Shown piece by piece: positions 33,131 through 43,302 of a stretch of 52,433 bases of DNA. Both the position numbers and the translations under genes were made by a program. The stretch's first letter is position 1. Each line of letters opens with the position of its first letter. The stretch is from Basidiobolus meristosporus CBS 931.73 (Eukaryota > Basidiobolomycota > Basidiobolomycetes > Basidiobolales > Basidiobolaceae), in assembly GCA_002104905.1 (NCBI GenBank), contig MCFE01000618.1, positions 1-52,433 on the forward strand, written 5' to 3'. The notes beneath the pieces are model-generated. The model worked only from the letters and a program-made list of their open reading frames with translations. It was not told where the DNA came from and did no database searches.

Positions 33131-33440
33131 AGAGATGGAACAATGTAGTACCTGTGCAGGAAAAAACATAGTTTAATGTACAAGGCACTCAAGCAAAGTA
33201 GTAGCGAAGGATCTGGCAGTGATAAAAACATGTGTCTTTCACTGGAGTCTGTCATATTCATGGCTCAGAGCTTAAAAGAAGCAGAAAAGCAACATTAGCC
33301 TGCTGTGGAGTGCCTGTATAGGGCAGATAGGCAAAAATGGGTGCACCAGTGCTGTGTTTACTACAGAGAGAATGTAGTACAACATGAAGCACTTGGACAA
33401 AGTATAGTTAAGGACTTGGCAGCAACAGAGGCAAACACAA
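33040..33440. repeat. Two diverged copies of a subterminal CACTA unit
   Basis: A unit containing gagtgcct..., then aatgtagtac, then gcactc..caaagta and gga(c/t)(c/t)tggcag occurs at about 33098-33225 and again at about 33308-33425. Repeated subterminal units are usual in CACTA elements, where they bind the transposase. The match is only moderate. Confidence 0.35.
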
Positions 33441-35097
33441 AGAGATAAAAGTGTATCTAAGCTAAAAGCAGGAGTACATAACAAAAAACTGTAGTTCTTA
33501 CTAGTTGACACTGTCAGCCCAAAACAAGTTGAATCTCATAGTAGTCAAGAAGGATTGCCAACATGACAACAGCTGTTTTTTAATGAGAGGGTAGTGCAGT
33601 CAGTTGAGATACCCTATAGTGTGGTAGAAGAGTTTGCACAGAAAGGCAGTTGGTGTATTACAGCCCCCATGTCATTTATTATAGACATGGTGTAGATTGC
33701 ACTGACAGACAAAGTAACAACAACAAGATATCAAAAGACCATCACATAGCCTACAGTAGCATTTGCAGCACATAAAGGCACACCATGAGGGTGCAGCACT
33801 TCTCCATGAGCAATGCTCAAGAAAAAGTCTTCAGTAATTTAAATCTTATTGCTCCCATGCACTCCTGGCCAAAGAACATGAGTTATGGGAACCAGTGAAT
33901 GAACACTGGCATAAAGCCATAGGGTTCCCAATGAAGTCTTTGAAGAAGGGCATTACAGCAGAAACACTTATCAAGTGATGAAATTCAATGAAGTTACTTG
34001 TTGAAAGTAGGGCTAGGCTCAATGTTAGTGTTGGGTATGGGGACTTGTATAGGTTGATAAAACTGGCCAGTGTGTGACAATCAAAGTATCATCAGAGATA
34101 CACAAATTTGCTTCCATGAAAAGTAAGAGCATCAATGGAGTCAGGAAGTCTGGAGTATGAGAACAGGCAATAGCTAATCAACATACACAAATGTTAGAGG
34201 TAAGTTAGTATTTACAACTTGAGAGTGAAAGAATTGATGGAGAACCAAATTAGGCCCATTATGTATTGTGACAAAGTACTTCAGCTGATCTTTTCATGCA
34301 ATTTTAGTTACTGTTTTGGAAAATAGTCTTTACAGTTTTCTTGTAGGATCATACTGCTGAGTCACTGGACTTTATTACTGTGACAGCCACTTGATGACAT
34401 TATCATATTTATTTCTCACAGAGAAATTTCCTCTCTCTGCATACCCCTCTGCCTCACTAGAGTGTGATCAGCAGCTGCACTTCCAGCTCTTAGAAAAACA
34501 ACTGTTATCTTGATGGAAACTCTTCTTGGCTATTATGAGATTCAGCTTGTTCAGAGCCTATAAAATGATTGATAAGAACTACAGCTTATCTTTTATGCTT
34601 TTCTCTCTCTAGCTTGGGTAGACTCTCTGTCCTTTACCTACATGATGAGGTATTTTGTCACATAGGTAGTTCCAATCTGAATCAGCCTTGAAGATCTCAT
34701 AATGAGGCCATCAGAATGATAGAAGCTTGGAACCATTGACCCACTTTACAATCTTATGAAGGGGCTGTGATAGAGCTTTGTGGACTCTACTACTGAATTG
34801 GTAAGTAAACTTGAGGGTATTTAGGCAGTCCTATGACAGGATTTAAATAGCATCCTGGTGGTCTTATTGTGGTTTACACTTAATTAAGTTGACTCAACCA
34901 TCCAGTACAAGTAAATGCCATATACATTAAAAATGTGACAGCACTTTTACAGCCTTGATGTACACACCTGTAGGCATTATGACTGCAGCTCAGCAGACCA
35001 CAGCTAGTACAATTATGATATGATGCTTTAATTTCCATCAGGTTCTTGTAATATCCATTAGGTTTATTTAAGCCTTTCAATAGAGCAGTATTGTCTA
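33441..35097. other. Mostly unassigned; one CACTA-tail match
   Basis: I see no gene here. About 33990-34050 (agttacttgttgaaagtagg ... gggtatggggacttg) matches the reverse complement of the copy D tail at 38007-38065, so part is CACTA-derived. The remainder, including the pyrimidine-rich stretch 34430-34640, matches nothing else I can see in the window. Confidence 0.35.
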
Positions 35098-36850
35098 CCA
35101 GATTAGTAGTATTAGTCAGCAGAGGAACCAAAAATATCTTATCAGACAGAGATAAATATACTAAGTAAATCTAATTGAGTGATGATGATGCAACCTAAAA
35201 GTCATCTGACACAATGTACATTAGAAAATACAATTTGTCAGTAATATATCTGGGAACCACAAATTTGAGTTTGTAATTGGAAAAACATGACTATTCATTG
35301 TAACCCATCAATTGAATAGAAAACCCATGCCACTCACACCTAAAATGATAAGCAGACTTATGATCTACTACCTGCTAGACTGGATTTTAGCTTGGTTAAA
35401 TACAGTGTGTATGATATAAGTGAACTCAGCAAAATACAGCTTGGTGGAGCACTTAGAAAAGGTACCCAGATGTTTCTGATTACTCTATGGACTGGCTCAA
35501 TGGAGCCACTATATTTGGCAAGAGCAACCACATATCAGGATACAACTAGATAAGGGTGGGACCAGAAAATATCCCCAAGACAGCATTTGGTACCAGATAT
35601 GGACAGTACAAGTACTTAGTCATTGGTTTTGGCCTCACCTATGCCCATAAAATATTCATGACCTTGATGCAAACTGTCTTCCAGGAGTGTTTAGACAAGT
35701 TTGTGGTAGTCTACCTAGTTGAAATACTGATATACAGCAAGACAAAAGAGGACCATATGGTTCACATTGTGGTGGTTTTGAAGATACCAAGAAAGTACCA
35801 GTAATATCGGAAGTTAGCAAATATCCTCAAAGCAAAATGTACAAGAAATATACTGTTATGGGCACAAGAAATAGTTGCTTCCAAAATCTCACTGCTTAAA
35901 GACATAGAGATGGTAAGTTGAAGAAGTCAAGAGCTCAGTGAAGATTGGTAATGCCTCATGCAAGTACATGTTGATTCTAAAGGTACTATCCCAAGGAATG
36001 AAAAGATGGATCAAATCTACTAAGCAATTTTGCTCCAAGATTGTCTACTGCCCTGGGAAAAACAATAGAGTTGCTGATGCCTTAAAAAGACCAGAACAAG
36101 TAGCACATCTCAGCTTTGTGTGTGAATCAGATTAATACAGCTTGTCACCATAGTACTTTGATGGCCAAGCTACTCCAAGTGAGGTTGATGAGGATAATAA
36201 CAAGATAATCCAGGATGAAGCCAGTAACTTGGAGGTACAGGATGCAACACTCTGACAAATTTTGAATAGAAGCCCTATTGCTTATTTTTTTTAATGTTGA
36301 TTGTATGGACTTATTACATCAGCAACACATTTGATAACAGCATCATGAAATTGAAGGACTCTATAGCTTTGCAATGGGCAGAGCATGGTGGCCCAGAAAA
36401 AACAAGGTATTGAGAAGCCAGTAAAAACATGCTTAAGTTGTCAATTCAACCAAGGCCAACCACAGAAACTTATTGAACTCCTTTACTTGAAGCCTCTGAG
36501 ATCATTTCAGAGATATGCTGCTGACTTTGTTGGAAAACTGCAAACTACAAGGAAATATGGCCAGTGGATCCAAGTAGCAATTGATCTTGCCACTCAATGC
36601 CCAGCCTCTAAAGCTGTGCTAGTAACCAATGAACAATAAGTTGCAAGTATCATTTCCCATCAGATCTGGATGTAGTATGGATCAGTTATAGGAAATATAT
36701 CATTTTCAATGGCAAAGTTAGTTTCAGCTTACTTGGCAATGTAGCAGATTAAACACCAGAAAACAATAGCATATAACACTAAAAATTATGTAGTCACAGA
36801 GCAGTTTCACAAATTATTTGCCAAATTGCTGACTAAGTCAGCCATACATT
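35098..36850 (+). mobile_element. Ty3/Gypsy G1-3, old deleted copy
   Basis: A piece of G1 LTR (35098-35255) is joined directly to the end of the protease region (..[12 protein letters not shown] position, near 35280), so gag is gone. RT follows at 35556-35800, with the catalytic block VVVYLVEILIY where YLDD is expected. RNase H remnants (35930-36135) carry the IVYCPGKNNRVADAL block. Integrase remnants (36385-36850) carry CLSCQFNQGQPQ and a YAADFVGKLQTTRKYGQW block. Numerous stops and several internal deletions make it clearly older than G1-1 and G1-2. Confidence 0.8.
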
Positions 36851-37621
36851 TCACCTCTCTACTGAACTCTGGATGATTCTCTGCCTAGAGTGCTTTGTCT
36901 TGCCTACTTCAAGCAAATAGCCCATTCAGCCAGATGATAATACCATGAATGGCAGATAACACTGAAACTTTGCACAGTATTCCTTGTACTAGCCGGAATC
37001 AAAGTGCCTCTGCCCTACAGGAGTTCTGTGACTACCCACTGGAAAAATATAAACAATGCTCCTGATAGAGAACGTGTTGCTGCGCACTGCCAAAAGTGGA
37101 AATCTAGTAAAGCCTCTGTGCCTAGAACTCAAAGCTTGCTCCATGTTATTCAATAACCTTTGCAATGTGGTTCTCTAATGCCATCATCCACAACAACACA
37201 AAGAGAGTCATAATCTTAAGCAGTAGCAATTATTGCAGCCCCTTGATGCTTGATCTGGATTGGATCCTCCTGCTGACTGAGAAATGTATTATGATGTTAC
37301 CATCAGAATTACAAAGAGGTCTTGAATATCTTAGAACTCCATCAAAGACCGTTAAATACAAATTGCACCACTAATTTCACAAAATATTATGGCAAAGTTT
37401 TGATTGCAACAGTAAGTAAGTGGCTTTTGATGGATTTTCCACTAATTTTCTCTCCTTAAAATTCTGAGAACTTAATTACCTTCTATGTTTATGTACATTG
37501 ACTTGTTATTAGCTCTTTTCCAGACTCTTTACTTCCTGACTCAACTAATGCACGTAGTATTTGTGCATAGTAGTTCTCTTATTCACAATGAATATTCAGT
37601 TGCAACTTAAATACCTACTAA
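36851..37621. other. Unassigned interval
   Basis: I see no gene. A 69-codon open stretch at 37165-37374 resembles nothing else in the window and has no codon signal I trust. The interval probably belongs to the outer part of CACTA copy D or to older debris. Confidence 0.3.
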
Positions 37622-37989
37622 TGTTACATGTCTTGATATGAGAGTTGTCAAGGAATAGGGAGTTTGGCTAGTATTCTATTCACCAAACTTGAGCTGACTT
37701 TTATTGAGGTTCCAACAGCTCCTTATTACAATTTGCCAGATTAATTGCTGATTAATTGTATTTCTTAATGGGGGTTGTTGCTGATAACTCATTTAATTGC
37801 ATCATCATCTCCCAATTAGATCTTATTTAATATATTTGTTTCTGTCTGATAAGGATTGGCTGATTAAATCTGCTGACTAATACTACTGACTTGACTGATG
37901 AGACTGAGATACTGATAGGCTAAGCATGAAACTAATTGGTATGACTAAAAACTGATCTAACTTAAATATTCAAGCCATAGATCATAACA
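37622..37989 (-). mobile_element. G1-family solo LTR, full length
   Basis: This is the reverse complement of the 368-bp G1 LTR over its whole length (starts TGTTACATGTCTTG, ends GATCATAACA). It is more diverged than the LTRs of G1-1 and G1-2. No internal G1 sequence adjoins it. Flanking bases (ctaa / ttac) do not give a clear target duplication. It lies in the tail of CACTA copy D. Confidence 0.8.
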
Positions 37990-38368
37990 TTACAATGGCC
38001 TAAACAAGTCCCTATACCCAGCACTAATATTAAGTCCAACCTTGCACCTAGCAAGTAACTCCAGTGGAGTACTACATTCAGTGAATATTCTTGCCCCAAC
38101 ATACTTTCCTACCACTTTAGCAGGAACTCTAGGGCTTTAAGCCTTTTTCACTTGCAAGATCCCATATAAACTGGTCCTCAGCCAGCACTGAATGAAGTAG
38201 CACCCTGTCTACTAGCCTTTGCAATGAATCCTACAATATTCAGGTTTCTTATTTGGAGCAATGCTTGTGATTCCCTATGAAAAACAATTTGGTCCTGCAG
38301 GTGGATTTGATACAGATCAGCTGTCTGGATCCCATTTAGAGACCGTCATAATACCAGCAGCTTGGGAT
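37990..38368 (-). mobile_element. CACTA copy D tail, left of G1-2
   Basis: The reverse complement matches the copy A tail at about 5870-6060 (ccagctgctggtat..., gtttttcataggg..., gagttcct). It joins 43303 across the G1-2 insertion, with ggat and gaat as the imperfect target duplication. Confidence 0.7.
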
Positions 38369-38736
38369 TGTTATGATCTGCCTCTTGAATGTTTAAGTTA
38401 GATCAGTCTTTAGTCAAATCAATTAGTATATGTTTAGGTTATCAGTACATCAGTATTATCTATGAAATCAGTAGCATTAGTCAGCAAATGAATCAGCAGA
38501 TCCTTATCAGACAGAAATAGACATATTAAGTAGGATCTTATTGGGTGATGATGATGCAATCAAATGAGTCATCAGCCACATCCTACATTAGGAAACACAA
38601 TTAGTCAGCAATTGATCTGGCAAAATGCATATAAGGAGCTGCTGGAACCTCAATAAAAATCAGTTCAAGTTTTAGTGAATACAATACTAGCTAAACTCCC
38701 TATTCCTCTACAACTCTTATACCAAGACTTGTAACA
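38369..38736 (+). repeat. G1-2 5' LTR
   Basis: This is a 368-bp TG...CA LTR followed by the same tggtagcagcaataacc primer site (38738) as in G1-1. It carries a TATA-like gcatataagg near 38627 and aataaaaat. Confidence 0.92.
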
Positions 38737-38794
38737 TTGGTAGCAGCAATAACCAGAAACCTCCCTCCTGAAGAAAGAAGAGACCACCCTCAAG

Positions 38795-40152
38795 ATGTTG
38801 GACAATCAAGAATGGAAGAATGCCATGCAGCAAATCCTGGCCCAACAGCAACAGTTACTTCAGATCCTCAGCCAACAGCAACAAGGAATGACTACCATGG
38901 CTCAAAGCCAGCAAAGCCCTGTCAAGAACAACTTTAGTGTGAAGGTCAACCGGTCCCATGGCAGAGTCAATGAAAACCTGGGAACTTGGCTCTTCCAGAT
39001 TGAAGAAGCTTTTAAAGCTAAAGGAATTGCTCCAGAGAGCAAGTTGCTTTATGCAGCTTCTTACCTGGCAGATGCAGCTTTACAGTGGTACCACAACAAG
39101 ATCAGGTCAGCTACTATGATGGGATGCTCTACAATCTCTACCTGGGATGAGTTTGTGTTGGAAATTCAGGATGCTTTTGAACCTCCACACCAGTAGACAC
39201 TACTAAGAAGGAAGTTAAAGACAATCAGACAGAAAGGAATGGTGCAAGAATACATCTATGAGTACAGATGTCTACTTGGACAAATTGAAAGAATGGACCC
39301 CTTGGATCAAGTTGAATACTTTATTGATGGGTTGAAAGAAAGAACTTGCATAGAAGTGAGTTACCAAAGACCTCAGACTATTGAAGAAGCCTTCAAGATT
39401 GCCATTGACTATGACTCAGCTATGTTTGGAGTTGGGAAGCCTACAGTGACTAATCAAAAAGGCTACAATCATTATGAAAGAAGACAATCAGAAGCAGTAC
39501 CAATGGAAATAGACACTATGCAGAAGAATCCTACCTCAGAAGAATGTAAGAAGAAAGGACTTTGCTTCAATTGCCACCAGCAAGGACATATTGCAAAGTA
39601 CTGCCCTCAGAGAAGAAATGGACACCAGCCAACAAGAACCTTCAACCATGTTGAGTCCCATGAACACAGTAATGTGGAAGATGAGCTTGAAGAAGACTTG
39701 GAACTCACCTTCCATATGACAGAAGAGTACTTGTCCCAAGTGACCTCAAACTCAGGGAAGTTATTGTACTTGAATGGAGTAATCAATGGAGTACCTGCCA
39801 AGATCATGATTGACTCAGGAGCATTGCATGAGTACATGTTGGAGCAATTTGCCTTGAAAGCTGGTATCAACTTGGAACCTACCAAATCAACTCCAGTCTC
39901 CACAGCTGATGGGAACTCTCACATAATCAACCGTATTACCCAGCCTGTAAGAATGAAGATCAATGACTATGAAGAAAACCTACAGGCTTATATATTTGGG
40001 AACTGCAAGTTTGACCTTGTACTTGGAAAAACCTGGATATTTTGTTGTAATCCATCAATCAACTGGAGAACCCATGCTACTCAGATCCAAAAAGACAACA
40101 AGACCTATGGGCTATTACCTGCCAGGCTGGATTTCAACTTGGTCAATTCCAG
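38795..40152 (+). pseudogene. G1-2 Gag and protease
   Basis: The ATG at 38795 opens the Gln-rich N-terminus and the Gag domain as in G1-1, with a CAG-to-TAG stop at about 39194. The frame then continues open from 39197 through the zinc knuckle CFNCHQQGHIAKYC and the protease active site MIDSGALHEYM (39808-39840). Unlike G1-1, no stop lies between knuckle and protease, so Gag and Pol appear to have been one frame originally. The protease-RT linker is broken at about 40152 by a 4-bp deletion relative to G1-1, which shifts the frame. Confidence 0.85.
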
Positions 40153-42924
40153 TGTGAGACAAGTGAACTTAGCAAGACCCAGTTCTGTAGAGCACTTACA
40201 AAAGGCACCAAGATGTTCCTCATGGCAGTTTTACAGGAGGATTCCTCTACCCCAGCACCCCAGCAGGTCCAGACTCTCTTGAAGAAATATTCAGACGTGT
40301 TTCCAGATGAGCTTGTAAGCCTACAACCAGTCAGAGACGCGGATCATGCCATTGAAACAGGAGATAGCCCTCCAGTGAGCAAGACACCTTACAGAATGAG
40401 TCCATTGGAATTGGAGGAAATGAAGAGACAAATTGATTAGCTATTGGAGCAAGGATACATCAGGCCTAGCAAGTCACCCTGGGGAGCACCAGTGCTTTTT
40501 GTGAAAAAGAAGGATGGAACACTTATGATGTGCACTGACTACAAAGCCCTGAACTCAGTTACCGTCAAGAATAAGTACCCCATACCTTGGATTGATGAGC
40601 TTTTGGACCAACTTAATGTAGCCACTATTTTCAGCAAGATTGACCTCATGTCAGGATACAACCAAATTAGGGTGAAACCAGAAGATATTCCTAAGACAGC
40701 ATTTAGGACCAGATATGGACATTACAAGTACTTAGTCATGAGTTTTGGCCTTACCAATGCCCCTGCAACTTTCATGATGCTGATGCAGACTGTCTTTCAG
40801 CAGTACTTAGACAAGTTTGTGATAATCTATGTGGATGACATATTGATATACAGCAAGACAGAAGAGGATCACAAAGTGCACATTGAAAAGGTCTTGAAGA
40901 AACTAAGAGAGAACAAGCTATAAGGCAAGCTAGCCAAGTGTGAATTCTTCAAGGAACACGTTGAATACCTGGGACACATAGTGACTAGCACAGGAGTGAC
41001 CTTAGACCCTAAGAAGGTTGAAGTTATCAAGAATTTGAAGTAGCCCCATAGCATATCAGAACTCAGATCCTTCCTTGGAATGGTTTCCTATTATTGGAGA
41101 TTTGTCAAGTTATTTGCAAGTATTGCAGCCCCGTTAACTGATATCCTCAAGAAAGACAATACCTACAAGTGGGACATAGCTTGTGAGACTGCCTTCCAGA
41201 AGCTCAAGAATGAACTTGCTAAGCTGCCAAGCCTAAGAATATCAGACTTCACAAAAGAGTTCACTCTGTGCATAGATGCTTCAGATTATGCAATTGGTGG
41301 AGTGCTGAGCCAAGAACACAAGGGAAAGGACTACCCTGTTGCCTTTGAATCCAAGAAACTGAACTCAGCAGAACAAAACTATCCAGTGCATGAGAAGGAG
41401 ATGCTTGCTATAATACACTGTTTGAAGACATGGAGATGCTATATTGAAGGAGTCAAATGCACTGTGAAGGCTGATCATGCCTCTCTCAAGTATATATTTA
41501 CTCAGAAGGTACTCTCTAGAAGAATGACAAGATGGAGTGAATACATTCAGCAATTTGACCTGGAGATTGTCTACTGTCATGGAAAAAACAACATGGTTGC
41601 TGATGCCTTATCAAGATTAGATGAAGTTGCACAACTCAACTTGGTGCTTGTATCAGATTGGCCTAGCCTATTACCAAAGTACTTGGAGGACCAAGCCATT
41701 CCTAATGAGGACGATGAAGATATCAAGAAGATAATCCGTGATGAAGCCAGCAAATTTGTTGTACAGGATGAAACACTCTACTGAATTGTTGATGGAAGCC
41801 CTATTGCCTATTGTCCTTATGTTGCTTGCCTGGATCTAATACATAAGCTACACAATGGATATGGACATCTTGGGATTGAAGGAATCTATAGCCTTGTGAA
41901 AGCCAGAGCATGGTGGCCCAGAATGAAACAAGACATTGAGAAGCTAGTAAAAACATGCCCAAACTGCCAAATCAATCAAGGCCAGCCACAAAGAATTGCC
42001 AAACTCTTCCCTTTGAAGCCTGTATGTCCATTTGAGAGATGGGGAATTGACTTTATTGGAAGACTGCCAACTACCAGGAAATGCAACCGTTGGATCCTAG
42101 TAGCAATTGATCATGCCACTAAATGGCCAGTTGCTAAAGCTGTACCAATAGCCAATGAACAAGAAGTTGCAAGTTTCATTTACCATGAGATCCTGATGAA
42201 GTTTGTATGCCCTGTGGAGATCTTATCCAATAGAGGTGCAAATTTTATGGCAAAGACATTAGAGGCTTACCTGGAAATGCAGCAGATCAGACACTTGAAA
42301 ACCTCAGCATATCACCCCAGAACTAATGGAGTCACTGAGCGGTTTAATGGATTATTTGGAAAAATGCTGACCAAGTATGCAAATGGAGTTGTCAGTAGAT
42401 GGGATGAGTATATAGACCAAGCACTCTTTGCATGCAGAGTCAGAGTACACAACACCACCCAGCAATCACCATTTTACTTAGTTTATGGATGTGAAGCAGG
42501 GATTCCAGGAGATCTCACACAACCAAAACTTACAGACACCTTAGAAGATGAACTCAGTCAGCCAAGTAAACACCAGCAACTGGAACAAAGACGTCAAGAG
42601 GCACAGACTAAAGTATCTCAAAGTGCAGAAAAGATGAAGCAGAGATTTGATAAGACTATAGCACCAGAAGCATTCACAGTTGGGAACTTTGTATTGCTAA
42701 GAAACAACATTTGGAAGAAGTTTGAGCCACAATGGACAGGACCATTCAAGATCATCAGAGAATGTCCATTTGCAACTTACCAACTGGTGGACAAACAAGG
42801 CAATATCTGGGAAGACTTAGTGCATAGGGACAGACTCAAGCTTGCAAGACTTGCTGATAATACTGATCCATCAAGGTATTGGTATCACAAGAAAAGAGAT
42901 TCAGGAGAACCCTCTCAACTTTAG
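40153..42924 (+). pseudogene. G1-2 Pol: RT, RNase H, integrase
   Basis: RT has [19 protein letters not shown] and an intact YVDD ([12 protein letters not shown], near 40830). RNase H has LCIDASDYAIGGVLSQ near 41270. Integrase has CPNCQ near 41960, the first catalytic Asp intact (GIDFIGRLP), the second changed to Asn (EILSNRGANF, near 42230; Asp in G1-1) and Glu intact (GVTERFN). Stops fall near 40438, 40921, 41041 and 41782; most correspond to CAG, CAA or TAT codons in G1-1. The C-terminal 342 codons from 41896 are fully open. A purine tract (agaggagaa) precedes the 3' LTR. Confidence 0.88.
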
Positions 42925-42934
42925 TAGAGGAGAA

Positions 42935-43302
42935 TGTTATGATCTGCCGCTTGAATGTTTAAGTTAGATCAGTTTTTAGTCAAATCAATTAGTATATGTT
43001 TAGGTTATCAGTATATCAGTATTATCTATGAAATCAGTAGCATTAGTCAGCAAATGAATCAGCAGATCCTTATCAGACAGAAATAGACATATTAAGTAGG
43101 ATCTTATTGGGTGATGATGATGCAATCAAATGAGTCATCAGCCACATCCTACATTAGGAAATACAATTAGTCAGCAATTGATCTGGCAAAATGTATATAA
43201 GGAGCTGCTGGAACCTCAATAAAAATCAGTTCAAGTTTTAGTGAATACAATACTAGCTAAACTCCCTATTCCTCTACAACTCTTCTACCAAGACTTGTGA
43301 CA
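42935..43302 (+). repeat. G1-2 3' LTR
   Basis: It is 368 bp long, with about 7 differences from the 5' LTR (roughly 1.9 per cent), slightly fewer than in G1-1. Confidence 0.92.

Larger units (their letters stand above)
38369..43302 (+). mobile_element. Ty3/Gypsy element G1-2, complete with both LTRs
   Basis: This is a 4934-bp plus-strand insertion with 368-bp LTRs at 38369-38736 and 42935-43302, which differ at about 7 positions by eye. It is flanked by ggat (38365-38368) and gaat (43303-43306). CACTA copy D sequence continues on both sides. Without the 804-bp solo LTR of G1-1, the two copies are nearly the same length and very similar throughout. It has its own set of stops and a 4-bp deletion. 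Confidence 0.92.

Noticed and set aside
33040-33440. CRISPR-like or satellite array
   Set aside because: There are only two diverged units of more than 100 bp, without regular spacers, next to a CACTA end; subterminal repeats fit better.
34880-35131. Minus-strand 83-codon open frame with several Cys (NCTSCGLLSC...CVHQGC), suggestive of a zinc finger
   Set aside because: Spacing matches no zinc-finger family I can name, it has no homologue elsewhere in the window, and its upstream end overlaps the G1-3 LTR fragment. Chance is the simplest explanation.
37165-37374. 69-codon plus-strand open frame in an otherwise empty interval
   Set aside because: It is short, has no homologue in the window and no recognisable motif.
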